From: Magnetovibrio blakemorei
GTDB taxonomy: Bacteria; Pseudomonadota; Alphaproteobacteria; Rhodospirillales; Magnetovibrionaceae
Reading direction: 5' to 3'
Assembly (NCBI RefSeq): GCF_001746755.1
Contig: NZ_MCGG01000042.1
Span: forward strand, 1-64,000
Length of the DNA stretch: 64,000 bases
The stretch's first letter is position 1, and each line of letters starts with the position of its first letter. Under the pieces are notes generated by a model, which saw only the letters and a list, made by a program, of their open reading frames with translations, did not search any database and was not told the origin of the DNA. Below, one piece after another: positions 36,477-45,581 of this stretch. Made by a program: the position numbers and the translations under genes.

Positions 36477-36748
36477 GATTACGGTCCCCAATATAGACTT
36501 TCACGCTTCGTTCCCCTCCTGATGACCTACAGCCCCAAATAAGGCCAGGTGCTCCGTCAATGGTATAGAACTAAAGCATTGCCGTCATGACAAAAGAATG
36601 GAGACGGCGAGGTCTGCCGGAAGGCATACCGATCCCGGTTCCAGCGGTCGCTTGACCTCATCGCGTCACGGAAACTTCACAAAACCTTCCTTTGTCTTAT
36701 AGCCAACCTTTCCTCTAGCGTGCAGTCGTCAAATGGTCACCGCGTTCT

Positions 36749-38434
36749 GTGAGTAGACAAATGCGCATTATGTCGAGAATCCCCAATCCTTTTGCATCGC
36801 GTTGGAGCTATATCTCCATCGCGGCGGCGGTGCTGATTCTCACAACGTCAGCGGGCGCATTGTACATCGGCTCGAGTGCCATGGGTTTGTTTGGAGACAT
36901 GCGCAAGACCTGGCAGAACTTCGATCAAGTGTCTGAAATTAAAATCACATATCTAACGCAGATGCACCGCTATTTGGGCTACTCGGGAATGGCGCAGCAC
37001 TTGAATGACTATTTGCTGCATGGCAAAGAACACCTTTTGGATATACTTGATATCGATCTCGATCAGGCCAAAAACGCCGTCGACAGTTACGGGTTGCTTG
37101 ATGTCAATGAGGACGAAAAGGCCGCTTTGCATATTTTGCGTACGTTGATCCAAAAGAGCCGCGTGCAAATCCAGGACATCCCCAAGCTGCGTGAAAGAGG
37201 CCTAAGCCCGTCGGAAATCGACAAAAAAATTGACCTCTTTCCCCAAGCCGCGACCGCCGCGCTGGATCAATTGCGTATGTCTTGGCGTCAGCAGGCGCAG
37301 ATCACCAAGCAAACCATGGACGACAACGCCATGGCCGCAGAAAAACTTGTGCATATGAGTTGGGCGTTTATTCCCGTAATGGTCCTGTTTGGCATAACGA
37401 TCTTTTGGCTGGTCAACAAATTGTGTCGTCAAGTCAGCGCCTATGAAAACGAAAAGGTCGCGCTGGAAAAATCGGAACGTAAATTTCGCGATATGGCGGC
37501 CAACGTTCCGGGGGTTATTTTTCAGTGGTATGAACGCAGCGGCGGAGAGCGCGGCTATCTTTACGTCAGCCCCCGCTGCCAAGAGCTTTATGGGGTCAGC
37601 CCCGCTGAATTGCAGCGCAACTGGAACGCCCTGTCGATCCATCCGGATGATAAAAAACGCTATATGAAAACGGTCGACGAGGCCTTTAAAAAACGCGCTG
37701 AATGGTCTTTTGAAGGACGTTTTCTAACCCCCGGCGGGGAAGAAAAGTGGTGGCGCGGCATTTCAAAGCCGATGCCTGGCAACGATGAAATCACCGTCCA
37801 TAACGGCGTTATCATCGACATTTCCCTACAAAAAAAGATGGAAGAAGAGCTGCGCTCCTTGGCCACATTGGATGGCTTGACGGGTGCCTACAACCGCCGT
37901 CACTTCTTGTACAAAGCCGCGACCGAGGTGCCCAGGTCACAGCGCTACGAACATCCTCTCACTGTGCTGATGATCGATTTGGACCTGTTCAAGCAGGTCA
38001 ACGACACCTATGGCCACGGCGGGGGGGATGAGGTGTTGCGGCGTTTTGTGGAAATTGTGCGCAAAAGCTTGCGCGGACCCGACGTGCTGGGACGGATCGG
38101 CGGAGAAGAATTCGCCTTGATGTTACCGGAAACCAACATTGCGGGGGCCATCACGTTGGCCGAACGCATGCGCACTGACCTGCAAAATACGGCCATTCCG
38201 TGGGACAAACGCACCATCAAAGTCACCGCATCCATTGGTATCGCCATGCTGAACAAGGCCGACAAGGACATTCATGACATCTTGGCGCGGGCGGATCGGG
38301 CGCTGTATAACGCCAAGGCTGCGGGGCGCAACTGCGTCATGTACTGTGAAGAGCCCATCGAATTACAGGCCCAAGCCACCACAGAACGCTTAGAGTTCGC
38401 CTCCCCAACGCCGCGACCGCTTGATGTCAATTAG
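36749..38434 (+). CDS. Membrane-bound PAS-GGDEF diguanylate cyclase
   Basis: A 561-residue inner-membrane protein. Membrane helix one is near residues 22-42, a periplasmic sensor of about 160 residues follows, and helix two is near 205-227. A PAS/PAC domain (about 245-365, with YLYVSPRCQELYGVSPAEL) leads to a GGDEF domain (about 375-535). The active-site motif is GGEEF near residue 450, and RGPD lies five residues before it, the RxxD inhibitory site for product feedback. It should make c-di-GMP. The first start is GTG 36749; ATG 36761 is an alternative. It is followed by the coiled-coil protein and a cyclase. Confidence 0.9.
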   Translation: MSRQMRIMSRIPNPFASRWSYISIAAAVLILTTSAGALYIGSSAMGLFGDMRKTWQNFDQVSEIKITYLTQMHRYLGYSGMAQHLNDYLLHGKEHLLDILDIDLDQAKNAVDSYGLLDVNEDEKAALHILRTLIQKSRVQIQDIPKLRERGLSPSEIDKKIDLFPQAATAALDQLRMSWRQQAQITKQTMDDNAMAAEKLVHMSWAFIPVMVLFGITIFWLVNKLCRQVSAYENEKVALEKSERKFRDMAANVPGVIFQWYERSGGERGYLYVSPRCQELYGVSPAELQRNWNALSIHPDDKKRYMKTVDEAFKKRAEWSFEGRFLTPGGEEKWWRGISKPMPGNDEITVHNGVIIDISLQKKMEEELRSLATLDGLTGAYNRRHFLYKAATEVPRSQRYEHPLTVLMIDLDLFKQVNDTYGHGGGDEVLRRFVEIVRKSLRGPDVLGRIGGEEFALMLPETNIAGAITLAERMRTDLQNTAIPWDKRTIKVTASIGIAMLNKADKDIHDILARADRALYNAKAAGRNCVMYCEEPIELQAQATTERLEFASPTPRPLDVN

Positions 38435-38565
38435 ATATCGCAATTTGTCGCACATACAAGCACATGACAATTTGAATGGCTAACCTTGCGTAATATAAGG
38501 ATTTGTCGTTAAATCAGAGAAATTGGTTCGCGGGCGCGGGCTGCAAAAGTCATGACGGATCACTT

Positions 38566-39012
38566 ATGGGCGTAACACTTGAAGAAACGGACGAGTTGCT
38601 CGTCGCGCAAACGGAAATCCGCCACCTGAAAAACACCATTCAGGCATTGCGCGATGAGATGGAACGCGTGCGCTTTGAAAAGGACGAGGCCGTCTCTGCC
38701 GCCGTGTCCGAAGCCAATCAAGAAATCCAGCAATTGCGCGCCACCGCTGGGGCGCTGCGCGATGAGTTGGAAAGCCTGCGCTTTGACAAAGATGAAGCCG
38801 TTCACGGCGCCATCAAAGACGGCAAAGACGAAAGCGGCCAATTGCACAAAACCATTCAAGCCATCCGCGACGAAACGGATGCTGTCAAATTCAAATACGA
38901 AGATCAAATTGAACAATTAACCCGCGAGGCTCGTGACGAGGCCAAACAACTGCACACCACCATTCAAGCGCTTCGCGATGAACTGGAAGTGCTGAAAAAA
39001 CAAAACGCTTAA
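38566..39012 (+). CDS. Coiled-coil protein of four tandem repeats
   Basis: A 148-residue all-helical protein made of about four copies of a unit of 35-37 residues. Core elements in the copies are HLKNTIQALRDEMERVRFEK, QLRATAGALRDELESLRFDK, QLHKTIQAIRDETDAVKFKY and QLHTTIQALRDELEVLKK. Heptad leucine/isoleucine spacing suggests a long coiled coil. No membrane segment or enzyme motif is seen. It lies nine bases before the class III cyclase gene, so the two are likely cotranscribed and it may act as a scaffold. A longer frame from TTG 38503 exists. Confidence 0.75.
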   Translation: MGVTLEETDELLVAQTEIRHLKNTIQALRDEMERVRFEKDEAVSAAVSEANQEIQQLRATAGALRDELESLRFDKDEAVHGAIKDGKDESGQLHKTIQAIRDETDAVKFKYEDQIEQLTREARDEAKQLHTTIQALRDELEVLKKQNA

Positions 39013-39021
39013 AACTGGGGA

Positions 39022-41433
39022 ATGACCACCATGGCCGACACCACGTCGCCGCAACGCCAACCCAAAACGTCCCGCGCCAGCGTGACCAAAACGCCGCCGA
39101 AAAAGAAGCCGGTCAACGGCAAAGCGGCGGCAAAGCCCAAAGCGCGCCCCAAAGCGCGCAACGTCATGCAGTTGAGCGATGCGGAAATTCATCGTCTGCA
39201 ACGCGCGGACCTGTTGCTGGGCATCTCACGCCACATGGCAGGCATCGAAACACTTGACGAAGTGCTGCGTGAATTGGTCGATATCGTCAGCCGCGAAACC
39301 CATGCGGAACGCTCCTCCCTATTCCTCAACGACATGGAAACCGGCGAGCTGTATACCCGCGTCGCACAAGGTTCAAACATCCGCGAAATCCGCATCCTCA
39401 ACGACAGCGGCATTGCAGGCTGGGTCTTTTCATCGGGCAAAGGCACATTGATTGATGATGCCCATGCCGATGCGCGGTTCAACAAATCCATTGATGAACA
39501 AACCGGGTTTCGCACCCGCTCGATCTTGTGCGCGCCCATCAAAACCGTCAAGGGCGACATCATCGGCGTGGTCCAGGCGCTGAACAAAAAGGATGGCCGT
39601 CACCACGCCCTTTTCAACAAGGACGATTTGGAATTTTTGCAAGACATTGCCACCCAAGCGGCCGTCGCATTGCAAAGCACGGAATTCGTCGAACGCATGC
39701 AAAAGAAGCGCAGCCAGGAAATGGAGTTCCTGGATGTGGTGTCCGATGTAACGTCCGAAATCAACTTGAACGCCTTGCTGGCCAAGGTCATGGGCGAAGC
39801 GACGCGGATGTTGAACGCGGAACGCTCCACATTGTTTCTCAATGACGAAAAAACCAACGAACTGTGGTCCATGGTGGGCGCCGGACTGAACGCGCTGGAA
39901 ATTCGTTTGCCCAATCATTTGGGCATTGCCGGCACCGTGTTCACATCGGCCAAGACCATCAACATCCCCTACGCTTACGCCGATCTGCGCTTTAACCCGG
40001 CGTTCGACAAAAAGACCGGGTTTTTCACCCGCTCCATCTTGTGCACGCCGGTGGTCAACAAAGAAGGCAAGTGCATCGGCGTCACCCAGGTGCTGAACAA
40101 AAAGGGCGGGCCGTTTTCCGATGAAGACGAGCAACGCCTCAAAGCGTTCACCGCGCAAATTTCCATCGGCCTGGAAAACGCCAAGTTGTTCTCAGACGTT
40201 CAGAACATGAAAAACTACAACGAAAGCATGCTGGAAAGTATGTCCAACGCTGTGGTCACCACCGACGAAGACGGCAAGATCGTCACCTGCAACAGGGCCG
40301 GTTATCGGATCATGAAGCTGGAAGGCGAAAAGGATGTGATCGGCAAGACCGCAGATGAGTTTTTTGCCGGAGAAAACGACTGGGTTTTGCAAACCATCAA
40401 GAAGGTGGGCGAGACAGAGGTTCCCGACATTTTGATGGATGCCGAGTTGACCTTCGGCGAAGAGAAGACCTCTGCCAACGTCACAACGCTACCGTTGATT
40501 TCATCCGAAGGCAAAAAGCTGGGCTCGATGATCATGATCGAAGACATCTCGTCTGAAAAACGTATGAAGTCAACCATGAGCCGCTATATGGACCCAGGCT
40601 TGGCCGATCAGTTGATGGCGGGTGGCGATGAGTTTTTGGGCGGTCGCAGCGCCGATGCCACGGTGCTGTTTTCCGATATCCGTTCGTTCACCACACTCAC
40701 CGAAGCCCTGGGGCCGCAAGGCACCGTCGCGCTGCTCAACGAATACTTCACCATCATGGTCGACTGCATCACCGAAGAAGGCGGCATGCTCGACAAATTC
40801 ATCGGGGATGCCATCATGGCAGCGTTCGGCATTCCGGTTGGTCACGGCGATGATGAAGACCGCGCCATGCGCGCCAGCATTAAAATGCTCACCAGCCTGG
40901 CCGACTGGAACAAGGTCCGTGCGGCGCGGGGCGAGATGACCATCGATCACGGTCTAGGGCTGAACACCGGCAACATCGTATCAGGCAACATCGGTTCGCC
41001 CAAACGCATGGATTACACCATGATCGGCGACGGCGTGAACTTGGCCGCGCGTTTGGAAAGTGCCTGCAAGCAATACCATGCGCACCTGCTCATTTCTGAA
41101 TTCACCTACAAAAAGCTCAAAGGCACGTACCGCATCCGCGACATTGACGACGTCATCGTCAAGGGCAAGACCGAACCGGTGGGCGTTTATGAAGTGCTCG
41201 ACTATCACACCGATGAAACCTTCCCCAACTTGATGGACGGCGTGAACTATTTTTCCGAAGGGCGCAAACATTACCGTGCCGGCAATTGGGACAAGGCCAT
41301 CATATCGTTCAATGACGTGTTGAAAGCCAACCCCCGAGATGAACTGTCCAACACCTATATCGAACGCTGCACGCACTTGAAGACAGAAAATCCCAAGGAC
41401 TGGAACGGCGTATGGGTGATGAAGTCTAAGTAA
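39022..41433 (+). CDS. GAF-GAF-PAS class III adenylate/guanylate cyclase
   Basis: An 803-residue soluble protein. A Lys/Pro/Ala-rich N-terminus (1-45) precedes two GAF domains (about 70-220 and 240-395) with matching HAERSSLFLNDMETGELYTR and NAERSTLFLNDEKTNELW, then a PAS domain (about 405-515) and the cyclase domain (about 535-715). Catalytic features are present: VLFSDIRSFTT and MLDKFIGDAIMAAFG (metal aspartates, base-recognition lysine), MDYTMIGDGVNLAARLES (aspartate favouring adenine, then Asn and Arg). A TPR-like C-terminus follows (AGNWDKAIISFNDVLKANPR). Probable product cAMP. ATG 39031 has better ribosome-site spacing and may be the true start. Confidence 0.9.
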   Translation: MTTMADTTSPQRQPKTSRASVTKTPPKKKPVNGKAAAKPKARPKARNVMQLSDAEIHRLQRADLLLGISRHMAGIETLDEVLRELVDIVSRETHAERSSLFLNDMETGELYTRVAQGSNIREIRILNDSGIAGWVFSSGKGTLIDDAHADARFNKSIDEQTGFRTRSILCAPIKTVKGDIIGVVQALNKKDGRHHALFNKDDLEFLQDIATQAAVALQSTEFVERMQKKRSQEMEFLDVVSDVTSEINLNALLAKVMGEATRMLNAERSTLFLNDEKTNELWSMVGAGLNALEIRLPNHLGIAGTVFTSAKTINIPYAYADLRFNPAFDKKTGFFTRSILCTPVVNKEGKCIGVTQVLNKKGGPFSDEDEQRLKAFTAQISIGLENAKLFSDVQNMKNYNESMLESMSNAVVTTDEDGKIVTCNRAGYRIMKLEGEKDVIGKTADEFFAGENDWVLQTIKKVGETEVPDILMDAELTFGEEKTSANVTTLPLISSEGKKLGSMIMIEDISSEKRMKSTMSRYMDPGLADQLMAGGDEFLGGRSADATVLFSDIRSFTTLTEALGPQGTVALLNEYFTIMVDCITEEGGMLDKFIGDAIMAAFGIPVGHGDDEDRAMRASIKMLTSLADWNKVRAARGEMTIDHGLGLNTGNIVSGNIGSPKRMDYTMIGDGVNLAARLESACKQYHAHLLISEFTYKKLKGTYRIRDIDDVIVKGKTEPVGVYEVLDYHTDETFPNLMDGVNYFSEGRKHYRAGNWDKAIISFNDVLKANPRDELSNTYIERCTHLKTENPKDWNGVWVMKSK

Positions 41434-41464
41434 TCAAAACAGGGACAGGGTGAAGGACAAGCAC

Positions 41465-41833
41465 ATGCAAATCGTACTCGTTGATGATGACCCCGATGTG
41501 ATCGACCTCATGTCCCTGGCTCTTGAACAAGCGGGACACACGGTCATCACGTCTCCCGCCGGCGCCCCCATTGTTTCGACCTTAAAAGCCGATCCGCCTG
41601 ACGTCTTGATCACCGATTTGATGATGGCGGAATTGACGGGCCTGGAACTGTGCGAACTTGTGAACACCACTGCCCGCTTGTCGAAGATGAAAATCATCGT
41701 CATCTCGGCGCGCACCGACGACCTCTGGAAAGACAAAGCCAAAGACTGCGGCGCGGCGGGCTTCATCGAAAAGCCCATCGACGTCATGACCTTTGCGGCG
41801 ACCGTCGAAGGTATCGTTTCGGCGAGTACCTAA
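41465..41833 (+). CDS. Single-domain response regulator
   Basis: A 122-residue receiver domain without output part. MQIVLVDDDPDVIDLM carries the acidic pocket, VLITDLMMAELTG the phospho-acceptor aspartate and FIEKPID the conserved lysine. The ATG at 41465 follows AAGGAC. It is 31 bases after the cyclase gene in the same direction, so it may relay or receive a signal for that cyclase. No histidine kinase is adjacent. Confidence 0.92.
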   Translation: MQIVLVDDDPDVIDLMSLALEQAGHTVITSPAGAPIVSTLKADPPDVLITDLMMAELTGLELCELVNTTARLSKMKIIVISARTDDLWKDKAKDCGAAGFIEKPIDVMTFAATVEGIVSAST

Positions 41834-41844
41834 TTCAACCCCAC

Positions 41845-41873
41845 CCTACTTGCTCGTCGCCGTGAACACGCCA
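41845..41873 (-). pseudogene. Remnant of a CHASE2-cyclase 3' end
   Basis: Read on the minus strand, 41846-41872 encodes GVFTATSK and a TAG stop, exactly the last eight residues and stop of the CHASE2 cyclase at 43296-45581. The 29-base stretch matches 43295-43323 at 25 positions, in the same orientation. The serine codon is AGC here and TCG there, so the sequences parted while still coding. Nothing upstream of these codons resembles the cyclase. The nuclease gene lies between the two copies. Confidence 0.65.
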
Positions 41874-42005
41874 CGCAAGTCTCACGCTGAGCCACTCTTT
41901 TGCTACCCGCTCATCATTCAGGACGGGATAGAGGGTCTTTGCTGACGCCCGTATTGAGCCGGATCTTTACTTTTCTGAAAGTGCTCCGACTAACTCAATT
42001 TTACC

Positions 42006-42035
42006 TTGCGTGCAACTTAACGTTGCCATTATAAG
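42006..42035 (+). promoter_or_regulatory. Candidate promoter and operator of the nuclease gene
   Basis: TTGCGT (42006-42011) and TATAAG (42030-42035) are 18 bases apart. The spacer contains an inverted repeat, GCAAC-TTAAC-GTTGC (42012-42026), placed where a repressor would block RNA polymerase. The nuclease start is 36 bases downstream. Confidence 0.5.
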
Positions 42036-42070
42036 ACATACAACAAGCGCAGTGACTTAGGGGAATAAAT

Positions 42071-43285
42071 ATGCCGCTAATTGAGTTGTGGAAAAACAAC
42101 CGAGAGCAAATTGAGCAGTACGCAATTGACCAAATTGTTGCCTTTGCAGGGGGAAAAGAACCTCTCAAGGATGGTAACTCTTGTGCTGCAGAGCTACGAG
42201 AGTACTTGTCCAAGATTCCAACCCAAACGTTGGGCATACATGTAGAAAAATGTCTTACGGACTCGTTCAAAGATAGTGGGCTCGTCCTACAGGATATTGT
42301 CAACGAGTTGGGGCGACGTCTTGATTATAAAGTGGAAAATGGTCTTTATCAGGGACGGAAAGGGGCTATAGGGTTTGATGGTCTTTGGAAATTGTCCAAC
42401 GGCCATTCCCTTGTTGTGGAGGTCAAAACGACAGATGCATACCGCATCAATCTTGATACCTTGGCTAATTACAGGATGGGCTTGCTCAATCGGGATCAAA
42501 TTAGCACAAACTCATCTATTCTCATTGTGGTTGGTCGACAAGACACAGGCGACATTGAAGCTCAGGTGCGAGGTTCACGGCACGCATGGGATATCCGCTT
42601 AATAAGTGCGGATGCTTTACTCAGACTGGTTGATCTGAAAGAGAAGACCGATGAGGACGAAACCCTCTCAAAAATTCAAAGCCTATTAGTACCGTTTGAG
42701 TACACAAGACTGGATAACATCATTGATGTGGTCTTTGCGACTGCCAAGGATGTTGAGGCTGCGGTGGATAATGAACTGCAAGACGTTGAAGACGTGACCT
42801 CAACAAACTGCAGTACTGCGAAAGTCAGCTATGTTCATCAACACACCCCTCAAGCCATAATGACAGATATTAGAAATAAAATTGTTAAAAGCATTTCTGA
42901 GCGTGAAGGCGTAAATTTTCTTGCCCACAAACGCTCTTTGTTCTGGTCGCCTGACCATAAAACTCGGGCAATCATTTCCCTTTCCAAGCTTTATGATGGT
43001 GGAAACGGATATTACTGGTATGGGTTTCACCCCCAATGGAAAGCCTTTTTAGAATCTGGAGATGTCGGATTTCATGTATTGGGATGTGTAGGTAAGAACT
43101 ATGCCCTGGCCTTGCCCAGAGAGCTTATCATTGGTGTGCTTGATAGGCTCAATACTTCTGAAAAGGATGGAGCACTTCGCCACTGGCACATCCATATCGA
43201 GCATGATGATAATGGAGAACCGTCAATTGTCGTTCATAAGACGGGAGAGAGATTGCCAGTATCCGAGTTTAAATTACCGTTATAA
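42071..43285 (+). CDS. PD-(D/E)XK nuclease-like protein
   Basis: A 404-residue protein, AT-richer than its neighbours. The region 95-125 reads as a restriction-type nuclease core: AIGFDGLWKLSN with D103, then HSLVVEVKTTDAY with E117 and K119. An upstream helix (LQDIVNELGRRLDYKVENGL) carries the usual N-terminal acidic helix of the fold. The C-terminal part (about 270-404) is a second domain I do not recognise (YYWYGFHPQWKAFLESGDVG, VLGCVGKNYALALPRELI). The start ATG follows AGGGGAA. No methyltransferase or partner is adjacent. A solitary defence or restriction nuclease is likely; the target is unknown. Confidence 0.7.
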   Translation: MPLIELWKNNREQIEQYAIDQIVAFAGGKEPLKDGNSCAAELREYLSKIPTQTLGIHVEKCLTDSFKDSGLVLQDIVNELGRRLDYKVENGLYQGRKGAIGFDGLWKLSNGHSLVVEVKTTDAYRINLDTLANYRMGLLNRDQISTNSSILIVVGRQDTGDIEAQVRGSRHAWDIRLISADALLRLVDLKEKTDEDETLSKIQSLLVPFEYTRLDNIIDVVFATAKDVEAAVDNELQDVEDVTSTNCSTAKVSYVHQHTPQAIMTDIRNKIVKSISEREGVNFLAHKRSLFWSPDHKTRAIISLSKLYDGGNGYYWYGFHPQWKAFLESGDVGFHVLGCVGKNYALALPRELIIGVLDRLNTSEKDGALRHWHIHIEHDDNGEPSIVVHKTGERLPVSEFKLPL

Positions 43286-43294
43286 CAAGCAAAT

Positions 43295-43323
43295 CCTACT
43301 TCGACGTCGCGGTGAACACGCCA
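43295..43323. repeat. Right copy of the 29-base repeat flanking the nuclease gene
   Basis: This stretch includes the stop and last codons of the CHASE2 cyclase and matches 41845-41873 at 25 of 29 positions in direct orientation. The nuclease stop lies ten bases to its left. Confidence 0.75.
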
Positions 43324-45581
43324 TCCCAGCCTTCGCCCGGCGGGTTGGCTTCACCGGCGTCAATGCGCTCGTCATAGAGGTCGAAGAACGCATCGTCGAT
43401 GTCGAAGGGTTCGTGCATGGCACGGCCTTCGGCTGAGGCTAGACGCGCACCGGCCCAATCTTGCGCCCGGTACTTGGCCAGCAGTTCGTCAATCTTGGCT
43501 TTGAAAGCCTTGAACTCCGGCGTTACTTCCAGCTCTTCATCGCCCAGCAAACAGAAAATGCGCACGGCTTCGGTCTTGCCCTTCACCTTGATCAAATCAA
43601 GTTCGATACACGCCATGCCTTCAACCAGATCGTGGGTTTTGTCACCGATGACGATGCGCACGCCATAAGTTTTCGACTGACCTTCCAAGCGCGAGGCCAG
43701 GTTCACGGTGTCACCCAAAACCGAATAGTCGAAGCGCTGGTCTGACCCCATGTTGCCGACGACGCACTCACCGGAGTTGAGGCCGATACCGACTTTCAAA
43801 GGAATGTGTTTGCGCCCCTCTTCAATGGCTTCTTGTTCCAGGCGCGCATTCAGCGGGTCCATCTCTTCGAGCATCTTCAATGCGGAACGGCAGCCGTTGC
43901 GGGCGTGCTCAGCATCGTCCAGGGGCGCGTTCCAAAAGGCCATGATGCAATCACCCATGTATTTATCGACGGTGCCCTTACGCGCCAAAATCACGTTGGT
44001 GAGCGGCGTCAGCAATTTGTTGATGAGCTTGGTCAAGCCTTCGGCATCAAACTGTTCAGAAATGGTCGTAAAGCCACGCACGTCGCAAAACAGCAACGTC
44101 ATGTCGCGCTTTTGTCCGCCCAGTTTCAACTGGTCTGGGTTTTCGGCAACCACTTTGACCATGTCCGGCGACAGGTACTTGGAAAAGGCCGTGCGGGTTT
44201 GGCGCTTGGCGGCTTCTTCTTGGGTGAAGTTGATGTAGGTCAACGTTGAATACAGCAAGAAGGTCGACACCACCGCAAACGTGGCATCCAGCAAAATGCG
44301 TTCCTGGGCGAACAAATACCAAGACCCGCCCATGGCGCCGCCCGCCAACACCAAAAAGACCACCAACGAACGGGTCGCACCCAGCAGAGGCGTGAGGATG
44401 ATCATCAGCAAACCGCCCATCGCAATGAGGATCATCTCCCCACCCTTAATCAGTTGCGGGCGTTGCAGAAATTGATCGGCCGCGACCACGGCACCCATTT
44501 TCCGGTCAATCGCCAGGGCATTTTCCACCACCTGGGCGTGAACCTCAACCCCGGGAATCAAGGGGTCGATCGGTGTGGACCGAATATCAAGCAGCCCCAC
44601 CGCAGAGGTGCCGACAAAAGCAATTTTCCCTGCGACTTTAGAAGGGTCGGCGGTCCCGTTTAAAACATCGGCCGCCGAGACATAAAGGCTCTGGTCGTGT
44701 TTGGCGAAATAAGGCCGCACCAGTCCCTTTTCGTTGGTTTCAATTTTCAAGCCCTTGGGTTTGACCTTGCTTTTGGGCGCAACGCCAATGGCGCTGATGC
44801 CAAAAGGGTCCACTTCCGCCATCAAGGTGGAGACATGAAAACCGACGCGAATGGCTTCGACCGACAAGGCCGGATACAAAAAGCCTTCGTGCTTCATCAC
44901 CAACGGCACTTCGCGGATGATGCCGTCCAACGACGGATTCAACGAAAACATGCCGACACCCTGAGCACCTTTTTCAAGCACCGGCAGATTTCGGATCAAA
45001 GTCGGAATGTTGGTGAGATAATCCGTTGGCTCCGCCGCCTCTTTGCTTGATTTACGGATCGCCACCGATTTTCTGAACGGCTCACCGGCATTGTTGGGCA
45101 GCTGGTCCCAATAGCCTGCTTGCCCCAACACCACATTGGACTTCTTCACAACGGCGCCGAAAAGATCGTCGTTGCTGTCGAGTTGTAAAATCTTATCCCG
45201 AACGTCTTGATCAAGCCCCGGCAAGGAGGCCACGACGCCGGCCGGATTCATCCGGTCGGGCTCGGAAAACACAATATCGAAGGCGGTCACGCCGACGCCC
45301 ATTTTCTGCAGGCTGGCGACCAGCTCCGATACGGTCTTGCGCGACCAGGGCCACTGGCCAATTTCGCGCAGACTGCGTTCATCGATATCAATGATGGTGA
45401 CAAGGCGGTCTTCAGGCTTCGGAACCACCCGAGGCTTGATTTGTTGATAAATGTCAAAGCTTTTTTCCCGCAAGAACTGAACGGGATACGGATCAAAACG
45501 CGAAAGCGCCAGCAATGCCAAGAGCATGCCCAAGCCGACCATGCGGTCGAGGCTAAACGCTTTTTTGAAAAACTTTTTCAT
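43296..45581 (-). CDS. CHASE2-domain class III adenylate cyclase
   Basis: A 761-residue membrane cyclase. A membrane anchor near residues 13-28 is followed by a large extracytoplasmic CHASE2 sensor (about 40-340, with VTIIDIDERSLREIGQWPWS), membrane helices (about 355-430) and the cyclase domain (about 470-650). Catalytic elements: LLFCDVRGFTTISEQF, VDKYMGDCIMAFWNAP and FDYSVLGDTVNLASRLEG, giving both metal aspartates, the lysine, the adenine-type aspartate, Asn and Arg. It should make cAMP in response to an external cue. It converges on the nuclease gene and is divergent from the type I secretion operon across 419 bases. Confidence 0.92.
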   Translation of the reverse strand: MKKFFKKAFSLDRMVGLGMLLALLALSRFDPYPVQFLREKSFDIYQQIKPRVVPKPEDRLVTIIDIDERSLREIGQWPWSRKTVSELVASLQKMGVGVTAFDIVFSEPDRMNPAGVVASLPGLDQDVRDKILQLDSNDDLFGAVVKKSNVVLGQAGYWDQLPNNAGEPFRKSVAIRKSSKEAAEPTDYLTNIPTLIRNLPVLEKGAQGVGMFSLNPSLDGIIREVPLVMKHEGFLYPALSVEAIRVGFHVSTLMAEVDPFGISAIGVAPKSKVKPKGLKIETNEKGLVRPYFAKHDQSLYVSAADVLNGTADPSKVAGKIAFVGTSAVGLLDIRSTPIDPLIPGVEVHAQVVENALAIDRKMGAVVAADQFLQRPQLIKGGEMILIAMGGLLMIILTPLLGATRSLVVFLVLAGGAMGGSWYLFAQERILLDATFAVVSTFLLYSTLTYINFTQEEAAKRQTRTAFSKYLSPDMVKVVAENPDQLKLGGQKRDMTLLFCDVRGFTTISEQFDAEGLTKLINKLLTPLTNVILARKGTVDKYMGDCIMAFWNAPLDDAEHARNGCRSALKMLEEMDPLNARLEQEAIEEGRKHIPLKVGIGLNSGECVVGNMGSDQRFDYSVLGDTVNLASRLEGQSKTYGVRIVIGDKTHDLVEGMACIELDLIKVKGKTEAVRIFCLLGDEELEVTPEFKAFKAKIDELLAKYRAQDWAGARLASAEGRAMHEPFDIDDAFFDLYDERIDAGEANPPGEGWDGVFTATSK

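Noticed and set aside
34445-36500. A tRNA-Asn-integrated genomic island
   Set aside because: No integrase gene and no second copy of the tRNA 3' end were seen within the following accessory stretch.
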